This document shows, one piece after another, positions 32,702 to 41,189 of a stretch of 42,363 nt of DNA. The DNA is from an archaeon. Its GTDB lineage: Archaea; Thermoproteota; Nitrososphaeria; Nitrososphaerales; Gagatemarchaeaceae. Each line of letters begins with the position of its first letter. Within the stretch, counting starts at the first letter, position 1. The DNA is taken from assembly GCA_021791695.1 (NCBI GenBank), contig JAJYWC010000015.1, positions 1 to 42,363 on the forward strand, written 5' to 3'. The position numbers were made by a program, and so were the translations under genes. Below the pieces are notes generated by a model. The model was not told the origin of the DNA, searched no databases, and saw only the letters and a program-made list of their open reading frames with translations.

Positions 32702-32798
32702 CCTTCCGCCGTGGTTGCGCGTTCTGCTCTTGCAGGGCAGCCGCGTGCAGGCGTAGAACCTGTGGCGCTAAAATACTAGATTGGTGCTACCTTCTCTG

Positions 32799-33080
32799 GT
32801 GCGAATCAAAACCTCGACCGCCATGAAGCAAGTCGACGAGTGGAAGGACCTCGTTCTCATGAGGTACAGAAGGTTCATCTCAAGCCTCTCTTTCCTTCTG
32901 GTCTCTGTCGGACTGAGCAGACAGCTATTCCTCCCGACCTTCTTCACAGTAGGTCTCTCTCTTCAATTTGCTTTCCTAGAGCTGGGCTCACTCATCGTGC
33001 TCGGCGCGCTGATTCTCAAGCTCAACTCGTACAGGTTAGCGAACCTCGTCCTGAAGGGTTTCACCGGGATGCGGGCGTAG
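32799..33080 (+). CDS. Small membrane protein, unknown
   Basis: About 93 residues with two likely membrane helices (FISSLSFLLVSVGLSRQLFL and FAFLELGSLIVLGALILKL) after a short basic N-terminus. GTG 32799 is chosen because the TATA-like CTAAAATAC (32768-32776) is centred about 27 bases upstream, giving a leaderless mRNA; ATG 32823 is the alternative. No family recognised. Its end overlaps the 3' end of cbf5 on the other strand by about 20 bases. Confidence 0.5.
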   Translation: MRIKTSTAMKQVDEWKDLVLMRYRRFISSLSFLLVSVGLSRQLFLPTFFTVGLSLQFAFLELGSLIVLGALILKLNSYRLANLVLKGFTGMRA

Positions 33081-34077
33081 ACTCCGTCCCTTCCTTCGGC
33101 TCTCTCCCGGCGGTCTTCCAGAGCTTCGGATAGGTACCCTGCTCCATGATTACCCGGTTCACCGGGAACGCTATCCCCTTTTTGCTGTTGACGACCTCCT
33201 CCGTGGTCATCGCCGCTTTGCCCAATCCAACGAGCTCGCCCTTGCCGGATAGTAGGACCACCGTCTCGTCCTTCGAAATGTGTGACGAGAGGGAGACCAC
33301 CCCGGGCACGGCCAGCATCGCGCCGTGGCAGACGGCGTCGATTGCGGCGTCCTTGACCACGACCTTCTTGATGCCTTCTAGACAGCTCTCGATGGGCCTG
33401 ACGACGGCCCTTATCCTTGTCTCGTCTCCGTTCTTCATACGGAAAACGGCGTCGTTCAGGTCGTGGAGAGTCACGAGTCCCTGACTCTCGCTCAGAGGGC
33501 CGACCTTGGTCCGGCGTAGCTCGACCATCGTGGCGCCAACGCCTAGCACCTCTCCCATGTCATAGATCAGCTTACGGATATAGGTGCCCGACTCACAGAG
33601 GCAGCGGAGGAGGAAGAGGTTCCCCTCCTGCTCCAGTATATCCATCTCGTAGATGGTCCTGCTCCTGACCTGCCGCTTCACCGAAGACCGCTGGGGAGGC
33701 TTCTGGAAGATCTCGTCGGTGAACTCGCGCACGACGCGGTCGACCTGCTCCCTCGGCACTGACGAGTGTATCCTCATGACCGCTACGTACTCCTTCGGGA
33801 AGAGAAGCAGGAGCGAGATCGCTTTCGTCGCCCTGCCCAGTCCGATGGGCAGGAGACCGGAGACCCCGGGGTCCAGGGTCCCGCTGTGCCCCGCGTTTGC
33901 GACCCCGAGGAGTCTGCGCACCCACGCAACCTCTTCGTGACTGGTAGGACCCCGGGTCTTGTCCAGGGGTATGAGACCGTAGTTCAGGTAGGCCTTGATG
34001 GGCCGTTTTTCGGGCTCGCATCCGTGTCTCGGGTCAGAGGTCTCCTCTGCGATGACGACGAGGTCCTCGGAGGTCAA
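33061..34077 (-). CDS. cbf5: Cbf5/TruB-family tRNA/rRNA pseudouridine synthase
   Basis: About 338 residues. Catalytic subunit of archaeal H/ACA ribonucleoproteins, guiding uridine isomerisation in rRNA; it can also act on tRNA position 55. The catalytic Asp lies in HSGTLDPGVSGLLPIGLGRATK. CESGTYIRKLIYDMGEVLG and VELRRTKVGP follow. A C-terminal PUA domain (HGAMLAVPGVVSL, VVLLSGKGELVGLGKA) binds the guide RNA. The start is TTG 34077, which overlaps the stop of the kinase gene as TTGA; the frame to 34251 is read-through inside that gene. Nop10, Gar1 and L7Ae partners are not in the window. Confidence 0.94.
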   Translation of the reverse strand: MTSEDLVVIAEETSDPRHGCEPEKRPIKAYLNYGLIPLDKTRGPTSHEEVAWVRRLLGVANAGHSGTLDPGVSGLLPIGLGRATKAISLLLLFPKEYVAVMRIHSSVPREQVDRVVREFTDEIFQKPPQRSSVKRQVRSRTIYEMDILEQEGNLFLLRCLCESGTYIRKLIYDMGEVLGVGATMVELRRTKVGPLSESQGLVTLHDLNDAVFRMKNGDETRIRAVVRPIESCLEGIKKVVVKDAAIDAVCHGAMLAVPGVVSLSSHISKDETVVLLSGKGELVGLGKAAMTTEEVVNSKKGIAFPVNRVIMEQGTYPKLWKTAGREPKEGTESTPASR

Positions 34078-34634
34078 GAGGTCATCGCTGAGATGTACCC
34101 GAGGACCTCCTTCGCGACCTTCTTGGCGGGGATGTCGTCGGTTCCCACGACCAGCTGGAACGGGGAAAGGTCCCTGCCGAATTCTATATCGTAGAGTTTC
34201 TTGTACAAGCTGAAGTTCTCCTTGTCCCTCTTCGCGATGATCTTCATGCACTCCTCCGGAGTCGAAGCGTCGCGCTTGGCCATCCTCACGGCCCTACTGT
34301 TCGGCGTGGCAGCGAGCCAGACCTTTAGCCCTTTCTTGGAGAGCCACGGCAGCGTGTAGCTGGTTATCACGACACCGCCCCTGGCGGCCTTCTTGAGGAG
34401 CCGGGAGTCGACTTCCTTGTCGAACTTGGAGGAGCCGCGCCTCTCCTGGAGGAACTTCATCCCGTCAGCCGTGTCCCACCAGTCGTCTCCGGTAGCGTTG
34501 TACCCTTCCTCCTGGGCTATCTCCTTCAGTATGTCGCCCCCGCCGACGAGAGGAAGACCCAGCTCCTCGGCTATCAGCCTCGCGACGGTCGTCTTCCCGA
34601 CTGCGGGCATCCCGCACATTATGATGGCTTGCAA
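34074..34634 (-). CDS. cmk: Archaeal (d)CMP kinase-like nucleotide kinase
   Basis: 186 residues, TTG 34634. The P-loop is MCGMPAVGKTTVARLIAEELG, followed by GGGDILKEIA and VITSYTLPWLSKKGLKVWL. The position between the DUF106 gene and cbf5 is the standard place for archaeal CMP kinase (COG1102). Phosphorylates CMP/dCMP to the diphosphate; exact specificity is inferred. Confidence 0.88.
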   Translation of the reverse strand: MQAIIMCGMPAVGKTTVARLIAEELGLPLVGGGDILKEIAQEEGYNATGDDWWDTADGMKFLQERRGSSKFDKEVDSRLLKKAARGGVVITSYTLPWLSKKGLKVWLAATPNSRAVRMAKRDASTPEECMKIIAKRDKENFSLYKKLYDIEFGRDLSPFQLVVGTDDIPAKKVAKEVLGYISAMTS

Positions 34635-34641
34635 GGGAGGG

Positions 34642-35121
34642 TCACGTGGTTATCGAGGTTCCGAGGAGCTTCTGGAGCACGAAGGAGAATGAGAACGAGG
34701 ACAGGGAGTACCACCAGAAGAGCGCCATGCCTCCGGTTGAGGAGACCAGGTATGGGATCGGAATTGGGGACACGGCGACCTGCGTGCTGATGCCGCCCAG
34801 CAGGATATCCGCCATCAGATAGTAGACCACCAGGAACGGGATGTAGGTCACGACGGTCGCCTTCAGCCTCCCCGTCGACATCGTCAGCCTCATCTTGTCG
34901 TACTGAGGCTTCAGTTTCTTGAGCTTCTCTTCCTTCGCCTTGTCCTTCTTGGTTATCGCCTGCCGGAGTTCCTTATCGAAAGCCGAGACCTCCTTTCTGA
35001 TACGCCTCTCCTTCTTCAGGTCGACGAGCAGCCTGACGGCTATGTTCGAGAGGACCGCCAGGCCCAACGCAGTCAGCGTGACTATGACGGTCGACTCGGG
35101 TATCATTATGCTGCTGGTCAT
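34642..35121 (-). CDS. DUF106/EMC3-like Oxa1-superfamily membrane insertase
   Basis: 159 residues, three membrane helices (about 12-32, 92-110, 130-152) with a charged coiled-coil stretch (KKERRIRKEVSAFDKELRQA to KLKPQYDKMRL) between the first two. This matches archaeal Ylp1/EMC3 proteins, relatives of YidC and Oxa1 that insert membrane proteins. It lies just downstream of secY and adk, as in many archaea. ATG 35121 overlaps the adenylate kinase stop as ATGA. Confidence 0.9.
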   Translation of the reverse strand: MTSSIMIPESTVIVTLTALGLAVLSNIAVRLLVDLKKERRIRKEVSAFDKELRQAITKKDKAKEEKLKKLKPQYDKMRLTMSTGRLKATVVTYIPFLVVYYLMADILLGGISTQVAVSPIPIPYLVSSTGGMALFWWYSLSSFSFSFVLQKLLGTSITT

Positions 35122-35690
35122 TTCGCCGCGTTCGCCACCATATTCAGGATCACTCTGGCCGCCTCATCAGCTTTGCCCTCGCGGTTGTGTATGAAGGAGA
35201 TCGGCGCTCCGCTGACGAGCGAAGCCGCTGAAAGGAACGTCCTGGCGAGCGTCAGCTCCGTCTGCACCTCCTCAGTCGTGAGGATATCTCTGTACCTGGT
35301 GGTATCGTTCTTTCTTCTCGAGAGTATCTCTTCGGGGTCTGCCTCGATCAGGACCAGATGGGTCGGCTTCAGCGCTTCGATTACGCTGTAGGGCAGCCCG
35401 GGCCAGAATCCCTCAGGAGTCCTTATGAAGAGATGCGTGTCTACGAAGACCACTCCACCCCTGCTCCGGCTTATCTTCTGGGCCGCTATCCTTTGCAGCC
35501 GCTTCTGGTTCTCCACGGGGAGCTTTCGCATCTCGTCCCTGTGCTTGACCCACTTGAGCTTTTTCGCCGCCTCGAACATCTCCGTCCCGAAGACCGCGAC
35601 GGAAGAGCCCTTGATCGCCTCGACCGACTTGCTGACGACCGTGCTCTTTCCAACACCCGCTATGCCGACGACGACTATGCGCAGACCCAT
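35118..35690 (-). CDS. adkA: Archaeal adenylate kinase
   Basis: 190 residues from ATG 35690 (MGLRIVVVGIAGVGKSTVV, P-loop GIAGVGKST). FVDTHLFIRTPEGFWPGLP and LVLIEADPEEILSRRKND are characteristic of the archaeal AdkA family, which differs from bacterial Adk and is often trimeric. Interconverts AMP, ADP and ATP. The longer frame to 35720 overlaps secY; ATG 35690 begins 4 bases after its stop. Confidence 0.95.
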   Translation of the reverse strand: MGLRIVVVGIAGVGKSTVVSKSVEAIKGSSVAVFGTEMFEAAKKLKWVKHRDEMRKLPVENQKRLQRIAAQKISRSRGGVVFVDTHLFIRTPEGFWPGLPYSVIEALKPTHLVLIEADPEEILSRRKNDTTRYRDILTTEEVQTELTLARTFLSAASLVSGAPISFIHNREGKADEAARVILNMVANAAK

Positions 35691-35694
35691 GCTC

Positions 35695-37110
35695 TCACGT
35701 CTGTCCGAGGACTCCCGCAAGACGCGGCGAGAACTCTTCCAGCTGTTCCTTCACAAGCATCTGATAGTACTGAAGGATGATGTCGACCATCAGGAGCAGA
35801 CCGATGCCCGTCCCGAATACTCCGAATAGGTCGGAAATGGAGGCGACGAGGCCGATGATGAGGCCCCCGATTATGGTTATCGGAGGTATGTACCTGTTGA
35901 GCACCTGTTCGAGCGAGAGGCCTGAACGCCTGAAACCCGGCACCTGCACATCAGCATTCATCAGGTTCTTGGCGACTGCCCTCGAGGATAGGCCTCCTAT
36001 CTCGACCCATATCCGCGCGAACATCACCGCGAACGTGGTGAGAAACGCGACGAAGATCACGGCGCGGACCGGGTCCGCTGCCGTCTGAGCGAGCCCCTGA
36101 GGAGCCGTGAGATAGTAGACGAGGCCTCCGGTCGGGTTGTTGTTCGCGTCGTAGCCCGCGATGATATACTTGAGCCACGGCGCGCCGCTCTCACGGTCCC
36201 AGATGAGACGGGCGATGAACGAGACGTTCGCCGCGAGAGCCGAGACGAGGATTACGGGGATGTTCGAGACGTAGAGAAGCTTGATGGGATAGACGCCCTG
36301 GAATCCCTTGAACTTCACCGAGGTGATGGGAACCTCCACCCTCATCCCCTCGATGTAGATGATGAAGAGGATAACCGCTACACTGAGCACGAAGGTCACC
36401 AGGTCGGGGTACTGGTTGGGCCGGAGCACGATACTGCTCAGGCTGTTACTTAACGCGGCACTGATGAAGGCGGGAACGAACCCGAAGATCACGGTCGGAC
36501 CAGAACTCGTGGTCGTCGTGCTGACCAGCTCGGGCGAGAACGTGTACCACATGAAGGTCTGGGCTACGCCTCCCAAGATGAACAGACTGATGCCGCTCCC
36601 GATTCCCCACCCCTTCTGGATCATTTCGTCCAGCAGGAGGACGACCACGCTCGCCAGGAAGAGCTGGAAGAATATCACTATCGCCTGGCCGCTCGCAAGG
36701 GTCCCTAGGGCGCCGCCAATGATGTACGCCCCGGCTTCGACGGCTATCACCACGAAGGTGAGGATCTTGGTGGACGACCCGAAGATGGCCCTGTCGTCGG
36801 GGTTTCCCAGGTCCAGCTTCAGCAGGTCGCTGCCCTGCAGCAGCTGCAGAATCAGGCCAGCGGTCACTATCGGGCCGATGCCGAGCTCCATAAGGGTCCC
36901 CTGGCTCGAGGCGAAGATTATCCTGAGGAAAGCGAACTGGTCGGTCTTGTTGCCGTAGTCGTAGAGGGGCGTGATCGCCATAGTCATGTAGAGGACGAGG
37001 GCCAGGCCTGTCCAGATGAACTTCTCAGAAAGGTTCAGCTTCTGCTTGGGCTTCGGAACCTCAGGGAGAATCGTCGCCGCGCTCTTGACGACATCTCTGA
37101 AGGAAGCCAA
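35695..37110 (-). CDS. secY: Protein translocase subunit SecY
   Basis: 471 residues with about ten membrane helices, the main channel of the Sec translocon (partners SecE and SecG are elsewhere). The N-terminus KLNLSEKFIWTGLALVLYM, the plug region with GIGPIVTAGLILQLL, and PGFRRSGLSLEQVLNRYIPP plus GLVASISDLFGVFGTGIGLL are conserved. The start is TTG 37110 with GGAG upstream in the gap after uL15. Confidence 0.97.
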   Translation of the reverse strand: MASFRDVVKSAATILPEVPKPKQKLNLSEKFIWTGLALVLYMTMAITPLYDYGNKTDQFAFLRIIFASSQGTLMELGIGPIVTAGLILQLLQGSDLLKLDLGNPDDRAIFGSSTKILTFVVIAVEAGAYIIGGALGTLASGQAIVIFFQLFLASVVVLLLDEMIQKGWGIGSGISLFILGGVAQTFMWYTFSPELVSTTTTSSGPTVIFGFVPAFISAALSNSLSSIVLRPNQYPDLVTFVLSVAVILFIIYIEGMRVEVPITSVKFKGFQGVYPIKLLYVSNIPVILVSALAANVSFIARLIWDRESGAPWLKYIIAGYDANNNPTGGLVYYLTAPQGLAQTAADPVRAVIFVAFLTTFAVMFARIWVEIGGLSSRAVAKNLMNADVQVPGFRRSGLSLEQVLNRYIPPITIIGGLIIGLVASISDLFGVFGTGIGLLLMVDIILQYYQMLVKEQLEEFSPRLAGVLGQT

Positions 37111-37128
37111 GCTTGCTAAACTCCGCGC

Positions 37129-37536
37129 CTATTCGACTATCTTGCCACCGGCTTCTTCAACTTTTGTCTTAGCTCTCTCAGTGAAAGACTCGACCTTGAT
37201 GTTGTAGGCCCGCTTTACGTCACCGGAGCCGAGCAGCTTCTCCACGCCCATCGATGTGAGGTCGACCGATATCGCACCCTCGGAGGTCTTGGTCTGCATC
37301 CCATCCAGCTCGCCCACGTTTAGCCACCGGGATATCCTGTTCCTGTTGTGGACGTCGTACTGGTCCTTGCTGAAGTGGTCGGGGTCATTGATGACCATCC
37401 AGGACCACTTGTGCTTGTGGAGGCCGGCGTTCCCGTGGCCGCCCTGCTTTCCAGAGTGCCTGTGCTGGCCTATCTGTCCGTAGCCATGGGTCCTCGAGCC
37501 CCGGAGTTTCCTGACCTTCCTGATTCTTGTGGGCAT
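37129..37536 (-). CDS. rpl15: Large subunit ribosomal protein uL15
   Basis: 135 residues. RKLRGSRTHGYGQIGQHRHSG and GHGNAGLHKHKWSWM are the conserved Gly/His-rich N-terminus. LGSGDVKRAYNIKVESFTERA is the C-terminal domain. ATG 37536 lies 3 bases after the uL30 stop. Confidence 0.97.
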   Translation of the reverse strand: MPTRIRKVRKLRGSRTHGYGQIGQHRHSGKQGGHGNAGLHKHKWSWMVINDPDHFSKDQYDVHNRNRISRWLNVGELDGMQTKTSEGAISVDLTSMGVEKLLGSGDVKRAYNIKVESFTERAKTKVEEAGGKIVE

Positions 37537-37539
37537 GGT

Positions 37540-38004
37540 CTAAATCATTCTCTTGACGATGTCGGGCAGGCTGGGGTTCTCTCCGAGCACGCCGCCCTCC
37601 CTGAACTGCCTCCTGGATGAGCGCTTGAGCCCTCCCCGGGGTGGAGAAAGACCGAAGTATGGTTTCACGCCGGACAGCGAGGAGAGGGTCAGTCCGTTCT
37701 TCAGCATCTTGGCCGCGAGGTCCGCGTGGTCCTTGTATCCCATCGCCTTAAGGGCGGTGGCGTCAAGCCTCTTGACAGTGCTTAGCTTACCTCGGTGCTC
37801 GAGCAGCGAGATGAGCAGCGCCTCGTCGACGGGGCACCAGGCGACATAGTCCTTGCAGAGCTTGAGTGCGCCCATCGTGGTCGCGTCGTCCTTTACCACC
37901 GTCGCGGCAAACCGTTTCCCAATGCCGAGCTCCACCAGGGTCGTCCGGACAGGCGCGGGCGTGTTGATCAGACCGTGAAGATTAACGGCGAGAATGCTGG
38001 TCAT
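37540..38004 (-). CDS. rpl30: Large subunit ribosomal protein uL30
   Basis: 154 residues, the long archaeal form: ILAVNLHGLINTPAPVRTTL, GALKLCKDYVAWCPVDEALL and GVKPYFGLSPPRGGLKRSSR. ATG 38004. Confidence 0.96.
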   Translation of the reverse strand: MTSILAVNLHGLINTPAPVRTTLVELGIGKRFAATVVKDDATTMGALKLCKDYVAWCPVDEALLISLLEHRGKLSTVKRLDATALKAMGYKDHADLAAKMLKNGLTLSSLSGVKPYFGLSPPRGGLKRSSRRQFREGGVLGENPSLPDIVKRMI

Positions 38005-38015
38005 CCATCTTCACC

Positions 38016-38648
38016 CTATACGTTCAGTCCTCGCGACTTGGAGAATGCGTCGTATGTCGCGTTGGCGAGAGACGACAGCGTGTCAGTCGAGCCGAAGGTC
38101 CTGACCCAGACGTCCTTCACTCCGGCGAGCGCGAGAAGGTTCGTAAGGGCTGGTCCCGCCACCGTTCCGAGGGATCTCGGTGCCGGGAGGAGCTCCACGC
38201 GCACACTTCCTGCCTTCCCGACGATCCTGTACGGGACTGAGTGCTTCGTGCCGCACCTGCATTCCCAGCTGCCGCATCCTAGCTGGACTGGTATCACGTT
38301 GAGGAGAGCGTCATTCGTCGCCTTGTCTATAGCAGACTTCATCTGGGCCGCCTTGCCCTTCCCCACGCCGAAGAATCCGTTGCCGTTGCCGACCGCCACA
38401 ACGGCGGCGAACCTCGTGAGCTCCCCAGCGTCGGTCTGCTTCTGGACGATGCCAACGCTCACGACCTCGGACTTGAGGTCGGGCACCAGCGTCTTCACTA
38501 TCTCAGGCTCGCGTAGCTTTAGTCCCAGCTGGAAAATCTCGTCGAGCGAGGTGATCTTGCCTTCCTGCACCATCTTGCCCAGTTTCGTTCTGGGCACCCA
38601 GGGCGGCTCTTCTCTATCGTCTCTTCGTCTTTCTCGCTGCTGTGACAT
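38016..38648 (-). CDS. rps5: Small subunit ribosomal protein uS5
   Basis: 210 residues. RFAAVVAVGNGNGFFGVGKG, KATNDALLNVIPVQLGCGSW and VELLPAPRSLGTVAGPALTN are conserved. ATG 38648 shares one base with the uL18 stop (TAATG). The Cys-containing loop WECRCGTKHS is typical of archaeal uS5. Confidence 0.97.
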   Translation of the reverse strand: MSQQRERRRDDREEPPWVPRTKLGKMVQEGKITSLDEIFQLGLKLREPEIVKTLVPDLKSEVVSVGIVQKQTDAGELTRFAAVVAVGNGNGFFGVGKGKAAQMKSAIDKATNDALLNVIPVQLGCGSWECRCGTKHSVPYRIVGKAGSVRVELLPAPRSLGTVAGPALTNLLALAGVKDVWVRTFGSTDTLSSLANATYDAFSKSRGLNV

Positions 38649-39226
38649 TAGTTAGCCCCCATTATCGCTTGCTTGACCTTTGCATAGTCCTGAGCGTAAG
38701 ACTCTGGCTTGAAGCCCTGCTTCAGCAGCGCAGAGAACCGCCTCTCGTATAGCTGCCTGTCCTGCGCGGCGAGGTCGTTCGCGTACTTCGCTATCGCGTC
38801 TCCCTTCAGGATGGCCTCCGGAGGTACGACCTCCTCGGAGAAGGGAATCTCCACCCCGGCGTCAGCGACGCCCTTGACGAACGCTGGTATCCTGGTCCCC
38901 TTCACGAACGGGACCGGACCGTTGTAGAGGTATGCCCTCTCGACACCCTTCTTCTTAGCTTCCTTGCCAGCCCACAGACCCAGGAGATAGCAGGCCGGAA
39001 TCGACTTTAGCGAACCCTTCCATCCGAGCTTCTTCAGGGCGTGCGAGTGCGCCGACGCAACCACGAGGTCCCCCTTCACGGTCGGCTTGAGGAACTGCGC
39101 GCTCACGTTCTTGCCAGAGATGCGCACTGCGAGAAGGGTACCCCTCGATAGGATGGCCCTGCGCCTCGCCTTGTAGTCGGTGGCGCCACTCCTTCTGCGC
39201 CTGTACATCGGAATGTAGTCGGCCAT
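38648..39226 (-). CDS. rpl18: Large subunit ribosomal protein uL18
   Basis: 192 residues from ATG 39226; the frame to 39391 is read-through inside eL19. YRRRRSGATDYKARRRAILS, VASAHSHALKKLGWKG and GTRIPAFVKGVADAGVEIPF are conserved. Binds 5S rRNA together with uL5, which is encoded in the same operon. Confidence 0.96.
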   Translation of the reverse strand: MADYIPMYRRRRSGATDYKARRRAILSRGTLLAVRISGKNVSAQFLKPTVKGDLVVASAHSHALKKLGWKGSLKSIPACYLLGLWAGKEAKKKGVERAYLYNGPVPFVKGTRIPAFVKGVADAGVEIPFSEEVVPPEAILKGDAIAKYANDLAAQDRQLYERRFSALLKQGFKPESYAQDYAKVKQAIMGAN

Positions 39227-39228
39227 GT

Positions 39229-39660
39229 CTACCGCCTGACCTCCTTCATCAGTTCCATCAGGTGCTTGACATCGCGAATCTGTCCGCCCTTCACCTGCCG
39301 GTATAGCTTCCTGTACTGGTCCTTGCCTATCTCGTTCCTCTCGCGTGCGACCTTGAGCCTCCACCTTAGGGCCCTGACCTTGATCATCCACGCCTCCTTC
39401 CTGGGGCGCCTCGAAGTGAGGGCGCCGCTGAACGAGCCCTGCTTGCGCGACTTGCCCTTGGCGTGCTTTACCCGCGCGCGTCCACGAGAGACGCCCTTTA
39501 CGGGTGCGACCTTGATGCCGCCCATCCCAGCGAGGCCCCTGATAGTGCTCCTCGTGATAGCATCCTGAATGAGGTCCTGCGCCTCCGGGTCGAATATTAT
39601 CCGGTCCTCGCCGACGCCGAGGGTGTCGGCCGCTAACCTGCGCTTATTTCTTAGGTTCAA
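39229..39660 (-). CDS. rpl19e: Large subunit ribosomal protein eL19
   Basis: 143 residues from TTG 39660 (MNLRNKRRLAADTLGVGEDR), overlapping eL32 by 17 bases. GRARVKHAKGKSRKQGSFSG and WMIKVRALRWRLKVARE are conserved. Found only in archaea and eukaryotes. Confidence 0.97.
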   Translation of the reverse strand: MNLRNKRRLAADTLGVGEDRIIFDPEAQDLIQDAITRSTIRGLAGMGGIKVAPVKGVSRGRARVKHAKGKSRKQGSFSGALTSRRPRKEAWMIKVRALRWRLKVARERNEIGKDQYRKLYRQVKGGQIRDVKHLMELMKEVRR

Positions 39661-40084
39661 TGACTCGCAACCCCTGTGGATTCAGCACCCTCAGACCGAG
39701 CTCTGAGGCCCTCCTCATGATCTCTGCCCGCTTCCTCGCGCCCACGGTGCCTCCCATTCTGACTACCTCCTTGCCCGGGACCACCTTGGAAAGGTCCTCG
39801 GCGTTGTAGACCAGGACCTCGATGTGACCGCTCGAATGGTACCCGCGGACCTGCGCTGGACCCCTGTATCCGACCTTGACCCTCCTCGGCCAGCCCTTGA
39901 TGGACTTCCTGACCTTGTTGTCGAGCCCCTTTGGTTTCCTCCATTCGGGGTGGAGACGGTCGTATCGCCAGCTCTCGGGTCTCACGAACTCTGGCCTGTG
40001 CTCCGCTACCTCCTTCCTTACCTTGAGGAGTCGCTCGAGCCGAGGAGCCTCTGAATCGTTTTCTTTCGAGTGTTTCTTTGGCAT
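39644..40084 (-). CDS. rpl32e: Large subunit ribosomal protein eL32
   Basis: 146 residues from ATG 40084. RPESWRYDRLHPEWRKPKGL, KVGYRGPAQVRGYHSSGHIE and ARKRAEIMRRASELGLRVLN are typical of the archaeal protein. Confidence 0.97.
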   Translation of the reverse strand: MPKKHSKENDSEAPRLERLLKVRKEVAEHRPEFVRPESWRYDRLHPEWRKPKGLDNKVRKSIKGWPRRVKVGYRGPAQVRGYHSSGHIEVLVYNAEDLSKVVPGKEVVRMGGTVGARKRAEIMRRASELGLRVLNPQGLRVIEPKK

Positions 40085-40087
40085 TCT

Positions 40088-40633
40088 TTACCAGCCTTTC
40101 TTCTTCTCGTAGACGTAGATGCCGTCCAAGAATATTCTCTGGTCCTTTCGTTTGATCTTGGTGGCCTGTTCTAGATTAGCAGAAGTCTGTCCAACGTCCT
40201 CGAGCGAAACTCCCTTAATAATAATATCGTCGCCCTCGACAGACACCTTGCAGTCTCCGACGATGTCGGTGACCCTCGCCGACCTCTCGCCGACGAAGTT
40301 CTCTACTGCCACGGTCTTGCCCTTCACCTTCACCGTGACCGGGAAGTGGGCAAAGACGACCTTGAGCTTGTATGTGTAGCCCTTGGTGACGCCCGTGACC
40401 ATGTTCCTGACGAGAGAGGACATGGTGTTTGAAGAGACTACGTCCTTCTTGCCCTCTGTGAACGGCGTGATCTCCACCTTGCCGTCCTTCACGGCGATGT
40501 TGACGTGGATCCTGTCGAACCTCTTGGTGACGGTGCCGAGCGGACCCTTGACCGTGATGCTCCTACCGCTGACAGATGCGGTAACGCCCTCGCCCAGTTC
40601 GACTGCGTGGACGGTAACGGTCTCAGTAGACAT
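40088..40633 (-). CDS. rpl6: Large subunit ribosomal protein uL6
   Basis: 181 residues from ATG 40633. Two repeated domains: SISVKGPLGTVTKRF-like sequence (here SITVKGPLGTVTKRFD), VRNMVTGVTKGYTYKLK, then SVEGDDIIIKGVSLEDVGQT and FLDGIYVYEKKKGW at the end. The start overlaps the uS8 3' end by 11 bases. Confidence 0.97.
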   Translation of the reverse strand: MSTETVTVHAVELGEGVTASVSGRSITVKGPLGTVTKRFDRIHVNIAVKDGKVEITPFTEGKKDVVSSNTMSSLVRNMVTGVTKGYTYKLKVVFAHFPVTVKVKGKTVAVENFVGERSARVTDIVGDCKVSVEGDDIIIKGVSLEDVGQTSANLEQATKIKRKDQRIFLDGIYVYEKKKGW

Positions 40634-41015
40634 AGCCTAAGAGTCTCCCTCCAATGTTCTTTTCCTGGGCCTCGGTGTGCGACAGGACTCCGCTCGGCGT
40701 GGACACGATTAGCATCCCGACCCCCACCGCGGGCAGATAGCGGCTCTCCCACTCGGTGTACTCCTTCGCCTTGATAGGATACCGCGGGATTATGGCTCCG
40801 CACTTGTTTATCCGGCCGAGGAGTTGTACTCTGAGCTTGCCCGAGACACCGTCGTCTATGAACTCGAACTCCCCGATGTACCTCCTCTTCTGGAGGACGC
40901 GCATGACCTCGCTCGCGAGGTTCGAGGCAGGGATGACTATGCACTCTTTCTTCCTCCTCATCTCCGCGTTCTGCAACGATGCGAAGAGGTTTGCGAGGAT
41001 ATTGTTTACTGTCAT
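40623..41015 (-). CDS. rps8: Small subunit ribosomal protein uS8
   Basis: 130 residues from ATG 41015. NNILANLFASLQNAEMRRKK, VLQKRRYIGEFEFIDDGVSG and MLIVSTPSGVLSHTEAQEKN are conserved, the last forming the rRNA-contacting loop. Confidence 0.97.
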   Translation of the reverse strand: MTVNNILANLFASLQNAEMRRKKECIVIPASNLASEVMRVLQKRRYIGEFEFIDDGVSGKLRVQLLGRINKCGAIIPRYPIKAKEYTEWESRYLPAVGVGMLIVSTPSGVLSHTEAQEKNIGGRLLGYVY

Positions 41016-41027
41016 GCCATTCTACCT

Positions 41028-41189
41028 CTAGTCGTATTTCCTGAAGCCGAGCTTCTCAGCGACTTCCCTGAAGCACTGTCTACAGAGGACCAGGTCGTAG
41101 CTCCTGATGACCGCCCCGTATTGCCCGCACCTGCGGCAGTAGCGAGTGGACTTGCCATACTTGCGCTGCTTTGGATGTCTTTCCTTCAT
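41028..41189 (-). CDS. rps14: Small subunit ribosomal protein uS14, zinc form
   Basis: 53 residues, too small for common length cut-offs. [20 protein letters not shown] opens the protein. Two CxxC pairs (CRRC and CRQC) bind zinc, and [14 protein letters not shown] ends it. ATG 41189 overlaps the uL5 TGA as ATGA. The TAG stop is 12 bases before uS8. Confidence 0.97.
   Translation of the reverse strand: MKERHPKQRKYGKSTRYCRRCGQYGAVIRSYDLVLCRQCFREVAEKLGFRKYD

Noticed and set aside
32702-32767. Possible small structured RNA after tRNA-Ser (CTGC-TCTT-GCAG hairpin)
   Set aside because: The stem is only 4 bp and no box C/D, H/ACA or promoter signal accompanies it.
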